Assembly (NCBI GenBank): GCA_030637945.1
Contig: DAOWFN010000109.1
Span: 1 to 23,722, forward strand
DNA from: Gammaproteobacteria bacterium
Lineage (GTDB): Bacteria; Pseudomonadota; Gammaproteobacteria; SZUA-229
Reading direction: 5' to 3'
DNA: 23,722 nucleotides
Positions 16,126-23,722 of this stretch are shown here, one piece after another. Numbering within the stretch: the stretch's first letter is position 1; each line of letters begins with the position of its first letter. The notes below the pieces were generated by a model, which was not told the DNA's origin, made no database searches, and saw only the letters and a program-made list of their open reading frames with translations. The translations under genes were made by a program, and so were the position numbers.

Positions 16126-16506
16126 CTAAAGCACCATGACGGCATCCATCTCGACACCTGCAGCTTTAGGCAACGCAGCCACACCAATGGCAGCACGCGC
16201 AGGGTATGGCTGTTGAAAATATTCAGCCATTACTTCGTTAACATGTGGAAAATCGGACAGATCAGTAAGAAAGATATTTAGTTTCACGATATCAGATAGA
16301 TCACCGCCAGCAGCATTAGTCACTGCCTGAAGGTTTTTGAATACACGATGTATCTGCTGCTTGATATCACCGTCGATCATCTCCATGGTTTCCGGTATCA
16401 ATGGAATCTGCCCTGAAAGATAAACCGTTGACCCTGCTTTAACAGCTTGTGAATAAGTACCGATTGCCTGTGGCGCCTTATCCGTAGATATTATTTCTTT
16501 TGTCAT
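16126..16506 (-). CDS. ridA: reactive enamine/imine deaminase RidA
   Basis: 126-residue YjgF/YER057c/UK114 protein that hydrolyses 2-aminoacrylate and related enamines released by PLP enzymes; a cytosolic trimer. The family signature is present: GTYSQAVKAGSTVYLSGQIP (17-36), and PARAAIGVAALPKAAGVEMD (102-121), whose Arg104 binds the carboxylate. The length is normal. It lies between spoT and recG, in the same direction and with gaps of about 50 bases on each side, so it is probably co-transcribed. AAGAG lies upstream of the ATG. Confidence 0.95.
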   Translation of the reverse strand: MTKEIISTDKAPQAIGTYSQAVKAGSTVYLSGQIPLIPETMEMIDGDIKQQIHRVFKNLQAVTNAAGGDLSDIVKLNIFLTDLSDFPHVNEVMAEYFQQPYPARAAIGVAALPKAAGVEMDAVMVL

Positions 16507-16559
16507 TGTTAGCTCTTTAAATTTTACGGGTTTAATTTTTTGATGGCTCCATGTTTATA

Positions 16560-18737
16560 CTACATACGATGGATACTCATAACGCTGGCAATTCGCCGCA
16601 AGCGACGCATCAACATCGCCAGATGCTTTCGATCGGCTACTTTAATCAGATATAAAAGATTCATCGAAAAACCATCCCGGTCTTCCATCTCGACATTTTC
16701 TATATCGACATTACAGTCCGATATTACGGTTGCCGTCCTTGCCAACAGACCTGATTTATTTTCGATCTCTAATTTTATCTCACAGCTGAAGTCACCAATC
16801 GCGTCATCAGCCCACTGCACATCGATGTATTTATCCGAGCCAGCGCGCTTACTTGAAGCTTCAAGATTCTTACAGGTTTCACGATGTACTACGATACCGC
16901 GGCCTTTGCTTAGTTTTGCGACGATTTGATCACCGGGGATCGGATGGCAACAACGGCCATATGCGACCACCATGCCTTCGGTACCACTGATAGCAAGTGC
17001 TGATTGCGACTTCATCTCTTTCGTCTCTTCAGACTCACCATCAGAAACACGCGTCGGCACCAAACGTCTTACCACGAGGCTTGGCGGTCGATTGCCCAAA
17101 CCGACATCTTCCAGCAACTCACTGAGATCATCGAACCCATATTCTTTTAATGCCGTCTCGAGATCTTCCTTCCTGACATCATCAAGCCGCACACCCAGCG
17201 GTTTTAGACAGCGCTCCAACAAGCGCCGGCCCTGTGACATCGCCTCATCGGCCTGCATGTGTTTCAGATAATTTCGAATGTTACTCCTGGCTTTTGCGGT
17301 AACAACATAATTCAGCCAGGCCGCATTAGGGCGTGAACCCGGAGAAGTAACAATCTCAACCGTTTGCCCACTATATAACGGTGTATTTAACGGCGCAAAA
17401 CTATGATCTAATTTTGCCGCAACACAGCGGTTACCGATATCGGTATGCACAGCATAAGCAAAATCAACCGGTGTTGAATTTCTCGGTAATTTCAGGATAT
17501 CGCCATCTGGCGTATAGACGTAAACTTCATCATGAAACAGATCGACTTTAACGTTTTCCAGAAATTCCAGAGAGTCGCCGGCTGACTGCTGCATCTCCAA
17601 AATGCCCGTTAGCCAGTCACGTGCCCTTGCATGCGCGGCCACCTCACCCTTTTCATCTGGTGATTTATACAACCAGTGCGCGGCGATACCTCTTTCTGCA
17701 AACTTATCCATCTCCTGCGTTCTTATCTGCACTTCCATCGGAATACCGTGCGGCCCATATAATGCAGTATGCAGCGACTGATAACCGTTGCTCTTTGGGA
17801 TAGCAATATAATCCTTGAATCGTCCAGGTATCGGTTTAAACAGGTTGTGCACTATTCCAAGCACGCGGTAACAATCATCCACAGAATCAACTAGAACACG
17901 TAGTGCGTAGACATCAAGGATCTTGCTGAACGGGAGACGTTTGTCCCGCATTTTGTTATACACACTAAATAAATGTTTTTTACGAGAAGCCACCTGTGCG
18001 TCGATCGACATATCAACCAGTCTTGAACCAAGCGCCTGATTAATTTTATCGATCAATTCTTTACGGTGACCACCGGCTTTATTTACGGCATTTTCCAGCA
18101 CGAGATAACGTAGTGGATGAATGGCTTTAAAGACCAGATTTTCTAATTCATGCCGTATAGTATAAATACCCAGGCGGTTGGCGATCGGAATATAGATATC
18201 TAATGTTTCCTGGGCGATGCGGCGGCGCTTATCAGGATTTAGAGCTCCCAGTGTCCGCATATTGTGCAGACGGTCTGCCAGCTTGATCATGATGACGCGA
18301 ATATCTTTCGCCATCGCCAACAGAACTTTTTGAATATTCTCTGCTTGCTGCTCTATTTTATTTTTAAATTTGATATGGGTTAATTTGCTGACACCATCGA
18401 CCAGGTGAGCCACATCTTCACCAAATTCTTTAGCGATTAATTTTCTTGTCGCCGGCGTGTCTTCCAGAACATCATGCAATATCGAAGCGATAATGCTTTT
18501 AACATCCATGTGCATCTGCGCGAGGATACGAGCAACTGCGATAGGATGGTAGATATATGGTTCGCCTGATATGCGAAGCTGGCCTTCATGCGCCTGCGCA
18601 CCAAAAAGGTAGGCACGATAAACCTCTTTCACTTGATCCTGATTCATATACTGTGAGATCAGATCACACAGATCAGAGATCAGAAACCGCTCATCAATGA
18701 TTGGTTCAACGCCATCTTGTGATGTGATTTTACTCAT
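16560..18737 (-). CDS. spoT: bifunctional (p)ppGpp hydrolase/synthetase SpoT
   Basis: Controls the stringent-response alarmone. Of 725 residues, the N-terminal HD hydrolase domain is intact: His50, His64 in YHP, His88-Asp89 and Glu92-Asp93 in LHDVLEDT, which separates SpoT from RelA, where this site is lost. The synthetase domain (about 240-360) has GRFKDYIAIPKSNGYQSLHT and PMEVQIRTQEMDKFAERG. TGS domain at about 395-455 (VYTPDGDILKLP), a zinc/helical region with RCCHPIPGD, and a C-terminal ACT domain. Upstream of the ATG no strong ribosome site is seen. A long terminator-like hairpin (18761-18814) separates it from rpoZ, so it may have its own promoter. Confidence 0.97.
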   Translation of the reverse strand: MSKITSQDGVEPIIDERFLISDLCDLISQYMNQDQVKEVYRAYLFGAQAHEGQLRISGEPYIYHPIAVARILAQMHMDVKSIIASILHDVLEDTPATRKLIAKEFGEDVAHLVDGVSKLTHIKFKNKIEQQAENIQKVLLAMAKDIRVIMIKLADRLHNMRTLGALNPDKRRRIAQETLDIYIPIANRLGIYTIRHELENLVFKAIHPLRYLVLENAVNKAGGHRKELIDKINQALGSRLVDMSIDAQVASRKKHLFSVYNKMRDKRLPFSKILDVYALRVLVDSVDDCYRVLGIVHNLFKPIPGRFKDYIAIPKSNGYQSLHTALYGPHGIPMEVQIRTQEMDKFAERGIAAHWLYKSPDEKGEVAAHARARDWLTGILEMQQSAGDSLEFLENVKVDLFHDEVYVYTPDGDILKLPRNSTPVDFAYAVHTDIGNRCVAAKLDHSFAPLNTPLYSGQTVEIVTSPGSRPNAAWLNYVVTAKARSNIRNYLKHMQADEAMSQGRRLLERCLKPLGVRLDDVRKEDLETALKEYGFDDLSELLEDVGLGNRPPSLVVRRLVPTRVSDGESEETKEMKSQSALAISGTEGMVVAYGRCCHPIPGDQIVAKLSKGRGIVVHRETCKNLEASSKRAGSDKYIDVQWADDAIGDFSCEIKLEIENKSGLLARTATVISDCNVDIENVEMEDRDGFSMNLLYLIKVADRKHLAMLMRRLRRIASVMSIHRM

Positions 18738-18760
18738 TTATTTTATAAATCAGTTAAACC

Positions 18761-18814
18761 AAAAATAATGGGCACATCAAACACACATGGTATGTGTCTG
18801 ATGCGCCCATTATT
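18761..18814 (-). terminator. long hairpin with T-run between rpoZ and spoT
   Basis: On the minus strand the arms AATAATGGGC and GCCCATTATT pair perfectly (18805-18814 with 18764-18773). After one mismatch the stem continues CATCA/TGATG, and an inner hairpin ACACAT-GGT-ATGTGT closes it. Five T residues follow on the minus strand (complement of 18761-18765). It lies 17 bases after the rpoZ stop, so it should end or reduce gmk-rpoZ transcription before spoT. On the plus strand there is no T-run. Confidence 0.82.
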
Positions 18815-18830
18815 AAATCCGATGGTCTTC

Positions 18831-19127
18831 TTAAAGTTTATCTTTAAGACTTTCCTGAAGACTATTTTCCAATTCTGCAGACAGGTCACCCTCTATCATC
18901 GCTTCGATATCTTCCATAGGCGTTTCTTCAGGCGCTTCCAGGATAGCCTTATTAATTAAATTTTCTGCAATCTCGCGCAATGCTATTACTGTTGGCTTGT
19001 CATTATCTTCAGGCACGAGTGGTTCAGCACCCATTGCCAGTTGCCGTGCACGCTGCGCTGCCACGAGCACCAACTCAAATCGATTTTCTACGTTATCGAG
19101 GCAATCTTCTACTGTTAGACGTGCCAT
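18831..19127 (-). CDS. rpoZ: RNA polymerase omega subunit
   Basis: 98-residue omega subunit that helps assemble RNA polymerase by clamping the beta-prime subunit, and forms part of one ppGpp-binding site in E. coli. MARLTVEDCLDNVENRFELV and LVAAQRARQLA are the family N-terminus and core, and IALREIAENLI follows. GGAGA 8 bases before the ATG is a good ribosome site. It starts 14 bases after gmk, forming one unit with it; a strong hairpin follows. Confidence 0.97.
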   Translation of the reverse strand: MARLTVEDCLDNVENRFELVLVAAQRARQLAMGAEPLVPEDNDKPTVIALREIAENLINKAILEAPEETPMEDIEAMIEGDLSAELENSLQESLKDKL

Positions 19128-19141
19128 ATTTATTCTCCAGG

Positions 19142-19765
19142 TTACTCTTTAAATGTTAATAGTTCTGTCAGCAATTCTGCATGCTCTCTTTGCTGATGCT
19201 CCATCAGCATGCGATTACCCACGATTATAGCGACTAAATTTTCTCTCGCTTCTTCAAATTCATCATTGATGACCAGATAGTCAAACTCGACGTAGTGCGA
19301 CATCTCACTGACAGCATCGCGCATACGCCGATCAATCACCTCATCATCATCCTGGCCTCTGGATGTTAACCGCTCGCGTAAGGCCGATGTCGATGGTGGC
19401 GCTATGTATATTGTACTGCAGTCTGGTATCAGCTGTCTTATCTGTCGTGCGCCCTGCCAGTCAATCTCCAGAATCACATCTTTGCCACTGAGCAATTGCT
19501 GTTCGACATGTTGCTGTGAGGTGCCGTACATATTACCAAAAACTGTCGCGTGCTCAAAAAACTCGGCCGCCTCAACCATCTCTTCAAACTTTTTAGTATC
19601 GACAAAATGGTAGTTCACACCATCCACTTCACCTTCACGAGGCGCACGCGTGGTATGTGACACAGAAACTTGAATATCATCAACCTGCTGCAGCAACGCA
19701 CTAACCAGACTGGTTTTACCCGCACCGGAAGCAGCGGAAATAACGTAAAGTTTACCTTTTGTCAC
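19142..19765 (-). CDS. gmk: guanylate kinase
   Basis: Phosphorylates GMP to GDP with ATP in nucleotide synthesis; cytosolic, 207 residues (E. coli 207). P-loop SAASGAGKTSL at 10-20; VSHTTRAPREGEVDGVNYHF (35-54) is the GMP-binding part, and EIDWQGARQIR and SRGQDDDEVIDRRM the lid region. The start is GTG at 19765 with AGGTGA about 4 bases upstream; the ATG overlapping this site is out of frame. It is the first gene of gmk-rpoZ. Confidence 0.97.
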   Translation of the reverse strand: MTKGKLYVISAASGAGKTSLVSALLQQVDDIQVSVSHTTRAPREGEVDGVNYHFVDTKKFEEMVEAAEFFEHATVFGNMYGTSQQHVEQQLLSGKDVILEIDWQGARQIRQLIPDCSTIYIAPPSTSALRERLTSRGQDDDEVIDRRMRDAVSEMSHYVEFDYLVINDEFEEARENLVAIIVGNRMLMEHQQREHAELLTELLTFKE

Positions 19766-19784
19766 AACATCACCTGACCGGGCA

Positions 19785-19811
19785 TCTATAAACGATGCTA
19801 TAAGAAGTCAA
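19785..19811 (-). promoter_or_regulatory. weak candidate promoter for gmk-rpoZ
   Basis: On the minus strand, TTGACT (complement of 19806-19811), 15 bases, TATAGA (complement of 19785-19790). The -35 is good but the spacer is two bases short of the optimum. It lies 20 bases before the gmk GTG. A promoter is expected here because ispB, the upstream gene, is 104 bases away. Confidence 0.3.
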
Positions 19812-19869
19812 ACACAATACTTTCACAACACCTATTCTAGCAAGGATTGTGATGCAATAGTCGGGCTGA

Positions 19870-20889
19870 TCAAGCGGTTCGGTGGACAGAGAGGCGCGCG
19901 ATCGCTTCAAGCAGGGTTTTATTCTCCGAATCTGGCAAACAGCTCAATTCAGCTATTGCCTGTTCTGCCTGCTGTTGCGCCATTTTTTCTGTATATGACA
20001 GAGCACCCGTTTGCTCGATAATGGCCTGCACTTCATCAATCTTGTCGTAACCGCCTTTTTCGATGGCAGATTTTATAAGCGCCGCCTGCTCGGTCGTGCC
20101 TTGCTGGATAGCGTAGATTAACGGTAATGTCGGCTTGCCTTCGGCCAGGTCATCCCCCACATTTTTACCCATCTGCTCGCTGTTTGATGTGTAATCCATG
20201 ACATCATCAATTAACTGGAACGCTGTCCCCAGATGCCGGCCATACGCTGCCATCGCCTGCACTTCTTTTTCTTCCCGATTACACAGCACAGCACCTAACA
20301 TGGTCGCCGCTTCAAATAATTTGGCCGTTTTACAGTGAATAACTTCCAGATATGTCTGTTCCGTGGTCTCAGCGTCATGCACATTCATCAACTGCATCAC
20401 TTCACCCTCTGCGATAACATTGGTGGTAGTCGCCAATATCTGCATGACGCGCATATCATCCACATCGATCATCATCTCGAAAGCACGGGAATAGAGAAAA
20501 TCTCCGACTAGCACGCTCGCCGCATTGCCAAACAAGGCATTGGCCGTTTCATTGCCACGACGCAGATCTGACTCATCCACCACATCATCGTGCAACAGCG
20601 TTGCAGTATGGATAAACTCGATAATCCCCGCCAGAAGATAATGCATATCCCCTTGATAATTAAATGCTTTTGCTGAAAGCAGAGTGATTAACGGGCGTAA
20701 GCGTTTGCCGCCGGAATTAACGATATAGCGGCTCAACTGATTCACCAGAGCAACATCAGAGCTTAAACGCTGATGGATAACCTGATCAACAGCCTGCATA
20801 TCAGACTGACAGCGCGCCATGACATCATCAAAATTCAGTTGCTGCTCAGCTTGCTGCGCTGGTTCTGCTGGGGTTTTCACTTCAGACAA
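19870..20889 (-). CDS. ispB: octaprenyl-diphosphate synthase family (IspB)
   Basis: Trans-polyprenyl diphosphate synthase that builds the ubiquinone side chain from farnesyl diphosphate and isopentenyl diphosphate. The 339 residues show GGKRLRP (60-66), the first Asp-rich motif DDVVD (101-105) followed by RRGNETAN, and the second, DDVMD (228-232), followed by GKNVGDDLAEGKPTLPLIYA. The start is TTG at 20889 with GGAA 5 bases upstream; an in-frame GTG follows three codons later. It is divergent from rplU, the classic gammaproteobacterial arrangement. Chain length (C40 or other) cannot be read from the sequence. Its product joins the UbiC pathway. Confidence 0.94.
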   Translation of the reverse strand: MSEVKTPAEPAQQAEQQLNFDDVMARCQSDMQAVDQVIHQRLSSDVALVNQLSRYIVNSGGKRLRPLITLLSAKAFNYQGDMHYLLAGIIEFIHTATLLHDDVVDESDLRRGNETANALFGNAASVLVGDFLYSRAFEMMIDVDDMRVMQILATTTNVIAEGEVMQLMNVHDAETTEQTYLEVIHCKTAKLFEAATMLGAVLCNREEKEVQAMAAYGRHLGTAFQLIDDVMDYTSNSEQMGKNVGDDLAEGKPTLPLIYAIQQGTTEQAALIKSAIEKGGYDKIDEVQAIIEQTGALSYTEKMAQQQAEQAIAELSCLPDSENKTLLEAIARLSVHRTA

Positions 20890-20929
20890 AATAGTTCCGC
20901 TGGTAAGGCCACATAAAACAAGAATGCGA

Positions 20930-20958
20930 ATCCTATGTAGTCATTGCCTGCAGGTCAA
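20930..20958 (-). promoter_or_regulatory. sigma-70 promoter for ispB
   Basis: On the minus strand, TTGACC (complement of 20953-20958), 17 bases, TAGGAT (complement of 20930-20935). The predicted start of transcription is about 33 bases before the ispB TTG start. Confidence 0.6.
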
Positions 20959-21035
20959 GCAATTCAATAGATAAAGAAAGGGAATTCACCATAAAAATAA
21001 ACCGCTTTATGTTACATAATTCTCCTGTATTAGGC

Positions 21036-21064
21036 TTGTCAGGGCGATATCAACCACGTATAAT
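21036..21064 (+). promoter_or_regulatory. sigma-70 promoter for rplU-rpmA
   Basis: TTGTCA (21036-21041), 17 bases, TATAAT (21059-21064): near-consensus with optimal spacing. Transcription should begin near 21071, giving a short leader of about 30 bases, with no room for a long autoregulatory structure. Confidence 0.82.
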
Positions 21065-21100
21065 TTGCGCCCTTTCTGTCACGAATTTTGGAGAACACCC

Positions 21101-21412
21101 ATGTACGCTGTTATCAGTACAGGTGGTAAACAATATAAACTAGCTCAAGGCGATGTATGTCGCGTTGAGAAACTTGACGCTGAAGAAGGCGCTACTGTCG
21201 AAATAGACAAAGTCCTTATGATTGCTGACGGTGACAATATCAACATCGGCACGCCTTTCGTTGATGGCGGCAAAGTCACTGCAACAGTTAAATCTCATGG
21301 TCGCGCTAAAAAAGTCGAAATCATGAAATTCAGACGTCGTAAACATCATCAAAAGAGAACTGGTCATCGTCAGTATTACACTGAAATCGAAGTGACTGGC
21401 ATCTCTGCGTAA
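21101..21412 (+). CDS. rplU: 50S ribosomal protein L21
   Basis: Ribosomal protein of the large subunit that contacts 23S rRNA and L20. It has 103 residues, identical in length to E. coli L21, starting MYAVISTGGKQYK and ending TGISA, with KFRRRKHHQKRTGHRQ (75-90) as the RNA-binding stretch. The ATG at 21101 is chosen over an in-frame TTG at 21065 because GGAG (21090-21093) lies 7 bases before it and homologues begin MYAV; the TTG overlaps the promoter -10. First gene of rplU-rpmA. Confidence 0.97.
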   Translation: MYAVISTGGKQYKLAQGDVCRVEKLDAEEGATVEIDKVLMIADGDNINIGTPFVDGGKVTATVKSHGRAKKVEIMKFRRRKHHQKRTGHRQYYTEIEVTGISA

Positions 21413-21432
21413 TAAATAGAGGCATTTGAACA

Positions 21433-21708
21433 ATGGCACATAAGAAAGCAGCCGGTAGTACCAAGAACGGACGCGACTCGCAGTCGAAACGGCTCGGCGT
21501 TAAAAAATTCGGTGGTCAGACAGTTTTAGCTGGCAATATCCTTGTTCGTCAACGTGGCACTAAATTCCACGCTGGTCTAAACGTAGGCATGGGTCGTGAC
21601 CACACACTGTTCGCTAAAACAGACGGCAACGTGGTTTTTGAAACACGTGGACCGCTTAACCGCAAAACAATAAGTGTAGTAGAAGCCGGCGTGACACCAG
21701 CAAGCTAA
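21433..21708 (+). CDS. rpmA: 50S ribosomal protein L27
   Basis: Ribosomal protein whose N-terminal tail reaches the peptidyl-transferase centre. The 91 residues begin MAHKKAAGSTKNGRDSQSKR, the standard unprocessed proteobacterial form, and GGQTVLAGNILVRQRGTKFH and GMGRDHTLFA follow. It starts 20 bases after rplU with AGAGG upstream, and the unit is closed by a strong terminator. Confidence 0.98.
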   Translation: MAHKKAAGSTKNGRDSQSKRLGVKKFGGQTVLAGNILVRQRGTKFHAGLNVGMGRDHTLFAKTDGNVVFETRGPLNRKTISVVEAGVTPAS

Positions 21709-21736
21709 ATAGCTGATCACATCATTGCGGTTAAAG

Positions 21737-21760
21737 AAAAGCCCCGCATGGGGCTTTTTT
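21737..21760 (+). terminator. intrinsic terminator after rpmA
   Basis: AAAAGCCCC (21737-21745), loop GCAT, GGGGCTTTT, continuing to six T residues by 21760. A compact GC-rich stem, 28 bases after the rpmA stop. Confidence 0.93.
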
Positions 21761-21788
21761 ATTGCATAAAACAAATACTTATGCGAAA

Positions 21789-21817
21789 TTCACACAACTA
21801 TCAGATGCATCTTTAAT
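21789..21817 (+). promoter_or_regulatory. candidate sigma-70 promoter for obgE-proB
   Basis: TTCACA (21789-21794), 17 bases, TTTAAT (21812-21817): each hexamer differs from consensus at one position. It lies between the rpmA terminator and obgE, where a new promoter is needed. Confidence 0.5.
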
Positions 21818-21849
21818 AAAAAGTCATCCACCAAATAAGAGTTAGAACC

Positions 21850-22929
21850 ATGCGTTTTGTTGATGAAGCAACCATAAGTGTAATTGCCGGCGATGGCGGA
21901 ACCGGTGTTGTCAGCTTTCGTCGAGAAAAATTCATACAATACGGTGGTCCAGACGGTGGTGATGGTGGTGACGGTGGCAGCGTTTACCTGATAGGCGACC
22001 ATGACAACAACACCTTGGCAGATTTCCGCCATGTTCGCACATACACTGCAGATTCAGGCCTGCGTGGTGGTGGCAGCCAGATGACCGGTAAAGGCGGTGA
22101 CGATCTATACGTTCCCGTCCCAATCGGCACGCTGATCTACGATGACGACATCGATGAACTCATCGGCGATATCACCAAACACAACCAAACAATAAAAGTC
22201 GCTCAAGGTGGTTTTCATGGCCTGGGCAACCTGCGCTATAAGAGCTCAGTCAACCAGGCACCAAGAAAATGTACGCCTGGCACACCCGGCGAACGGCGCA
22301 ATCTGCGTCTCGAATTAAAAGTGCTGGCTGATGTCGGCCTGCTGGGTATGCCAAATGCCGGTAAATCCACTTTCATTCGTTCGGTTTCTGCTGCACGCCC
22401 TAAAGTCGCCAACTATCCTTTTACCACGCTGTTCCCCAATTTAGGCGTGGTACGTGTCGGCATGAACCAGAGTTTTGTGATTGCAGACATACCCGGCATC
22501 ATTGAAGGCGCATCTGAAGGTGCGGGACTAGGTATACAATTCTTAAAACATCTATCACGCACACAGATGTTGCTGCACATTGTTGACATGCAGCCTTATG
22601 ACGGCAGTGATCCTGTCGATGAAGCAAACACCATCATCAAGGAGCTAAAAAGTTTCAACCCCGAGCTGGCCGAAAAACCACGCTGGCTGGTACTAAATAA
22701 ATCAGACTTGCTTGATGACGATGAACTAAAAACTAAAATAGACGATATTGTTACACGGCTCGACTGGCAAGGACCGATATACACCATCTCTGCCATCAGT
22801 AAAAAGGGCACGGAAAATCTTGCCTTCGATATCATGAAACAATTGGAAGCAGATAAAGAGGCTGAACGCGATAACGAGTCACCCCTAAACCAACCAAAAA
22901 AACAACAGGAAGAAGAGCAAACCGAATGA
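21850..22929 (+). CDS. obgE: Obg-family GTPase ObgE
   Basis: Essential GTPase involved in 50S subunit assembly and linked to ppGpp signalling. The 359 residues begin with the glycine-rich Obg domain (1-158), seen as AGDGGTGVVSFRREKF and YGGPDGGDGGDGGSV. The G domain follows: G1 GMPNAGKST (166-174), G2 Thr in YPFTTLFPNLG, G3 DIPG (213-216), G4 NKSD (near 290) and G5 SAIS. The tail is acidic/glutamine-rich (EEEQTE), as in many proteobacterial Obg proteins. It follows rplU-rpmA as usual and overlaps proB by 4 bases. Confidence 0.97.
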   Translation: MRFVDEATISVIAGDGGTGVVSFRREKFIQYGGPDGGDGGDGGSVYLIGDHDNNTLADFRHVRTYTADSGLRGGGSQMTGKGGDDLYVPVPIGTLIYDDDIDELIGDITKHNQTIKVAQGGFHGLGNLRYKSSVNQAPRKCTPGTPGERRNLRLELKVLADVGLLGMPNAGKSTFIRSVSAARPKVANYPFTTLFPNLGVVRVGMNQSFVIADIPGIIEGASEGAGLGIQFLKHLSRTQMLLHIVDMQPYDGSDPVDEANTIIKELKSFNPELAEKPRWLVLNKSDLLDDDELKTKIDDIVTRLDWQGPIYTISAISKKGTENLAFDIMKQLEADKEAERDNESPLNQPKKQQEEEQTE

Positions 22930-23722
22930 CCTCGCGTCAGATCACAACACGCAAGGCTGTCGCCGAATCAAAACGTTGGGTGATAAAAATTGGCAGCTCA
23001 TTAATAACCAATAATGGGCAAGGCCTTAACAAGTCAGCGATTCAGTCATGGGCGGAACAGATTGCCGACTTACGCACAGCCGGCAAAGAAGTTTTACTGG
23101 TTTCTTCAGGCGCGGTTGCCGAAGGCATGGCACGCATCGGCTGGAAACAGCGCCCTCACGCACTACACGAACTACAAGCTGCAGCCGCTCTGGGCCAGAT
23201 GGGCTTAATCCAACAATTTGAGACCTGCTTCAAACAACATGACATCCACACCGCGCAGGTATTACTCACACATGAAGACCTCAGTGACCGCCAACGCTAT
23301 CTGAATGCGCGCAGCACATTAAAAACCCTGCTGGCATTAGGTGCTATCCCGATCATTAACGAAAACGATACCGTAGCGACTGATGAAATTCGCTTTGGTG
23401 ACAACGACACACTGGGTGCGCTAGTCAGCAACCTGGTCGAAGCAGACACATTCATCATACTCACAGACCAACAGGGACTGTTTGATAAAGACCCTCGCTA
23501 TAATGATGATGCCAGATTAATCAGTGAATCCACTGCCAGCAATAACGATCTGATAGCTATGGCAGGCGACGGCGGCGCTCTGGGGCAAGGCGGCATGCGT
23601 ACAAAAATCACTGCCGCACAAAGAGCGGCACGCTCTGGCGCAACAACGATTATCGCTTCAGGTTCGGTAGAAAACATTCTGCAAAAGATCGCTCAGGGCG
23701 AAACCGCAGGCACCCTGTTAGC
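22926..23722 (+). CDS. proB: glutamate 5-kinase, 3' end cut by window edge
   Basis: First enzyme of proline synthesis: ATP-dependent phosphorylation of glutamate. The ATG at 22926 overlaps the obgE stop (ATGA), and the frame stays open to the right edge, giving 265 complete codons. Motifs are KIGSSLIT, LVSSGAVAEGM, ELQAAAALGQMGL, LTHEDLSDRQRYLNA, INENDTV, FGDNDTLGALVSNLVEAD, LTDQQGLFDKDPR and GGMRTKITAA, all in the order of ProB. This covers nearly the whole amino-acid kinase domain; the C-terminal PUA domain found in E. coli ProB would lie beyond the window. obg-proB adjacency is common in gammaproteobacteria. Confidence 0.96.
   Translation, partial: MTSRQITTRKAVAESKRWVIKIGSSLITNNGQGLNKSAIQSWAEQIADLRTAGKEVLLVSSGAVAEGMARIGWKQRPHALHELQAAAALGQMGLIQQFETCFKQHDIHTAQVLLTHEDLSDRQRYLNARSTLKTLLALGAIPIINENDTVATDEIRFGDNDTLGALVSNLVEADTFIILTDQQGLFDKDPRYNDDARLISESTASNNDLIAMAGDGGALGQGGMRTKITAAQRAARSGATTIIASGSVENILQKIAQGETAGTLL

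Noticed and set aside
18738..18760. TATAAA just before spoT, suggesting a leaderless transcript
   Set aside because: The expected -35 position reads CATTAT; without a -35 the A+T-rich match is not informative.
21065..21100. N-terminal extension of L21 from a TTG start
   Set aside because: The TTG overlaps the region just after the promoter -10 and precedes the likely transcription start; the ATG at 21101 has a good ribosome site and matches homologue starts.
23014..23208. 64-codon open frame on the plus strand near the right edge
   Set aside because: It is an alternative frame of proB, whose own frame is open from 22926 to the edge with all family motifs.
1..23722. CRISPR array, insertion sequence or integrase gene
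   Set aside because: No regularly spaced short repeats, no transposase or recombinase motifs in any frame that I could recognise.

Overview
The window looks like a chromosomal stretch of a gammaproteobacterium of moderate G+C content. Two conserved blocks support this: recG-ridA-spoT-rpoZ-gmk on the minus strand, and divergent ispB / rplU-rpmA-obgE-proB. The genus cannot be fixed from the sequence. Both edges cut genes: the left edge cuts a lipoprotein sulfatase, the right edge cuts proB.

Region 1 (1-4530, plus strand) is a sulfatase cassette. It holds a Cys-type sulfatase with a lipoprotein signal, a secreted HAD-type phosphatase and a formylglycine-generating enzyme (FGE) that keeps both catalytic cysteines and appears to be exported. 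A strong intrinsic terminator separates the sulfatase from the other two genes.

Region 2 (4531-10300) is a seven-gene operon (5298-9685) set between two long stretches without genes. The operon encodes a membrane cytochrome b561, an SHP-type monohaem cytochrome c with its diagnostic RNC asparagine motif, the diheme partner DHC, a PepSY protein, an OmpR-type response regulator, its sensor kinase and a further cytochrome c. Four of the junctions overlap or are separated by only 3 bases. A direct hexamer repeat (TTTCAG-N5-TTTCAG) upstream of the first gene is a plausible site for the operon's own regulator. The two flanks share degenerate sequence. Each has a copy of a GC-rich repeat, and each has the 3' part of a CAU-anticodon tRNA: degraded on the left, and on the right well preserved to CCA plus a further decayed copy. 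No intact tRNA and no integrase are visible. I read this as the scar of integration at a tRNA 3' end, with the redox operon as the likely cargo.

Region 3 (10300-23722) is mostly housekeeping. htpX (membrane zinc protease) lies behind a sequence that fits a sigma-32 heat-shock promoter. Then come, on the minus strand, ubiC (chorismate lyase), a hybrid sensor kinase, recG, ridA, spoT, rpoZ and gmk. A long hairpin with a T-run lies between rpoZ and spoT. ispB is divergent from rplU-rpmA, and both sides have good sigma-70 promoters. The rplU-rpmA unit ends at an intrinsic terminator, followed by a new promoter for obgE-proB, which overlap by 4 bases.
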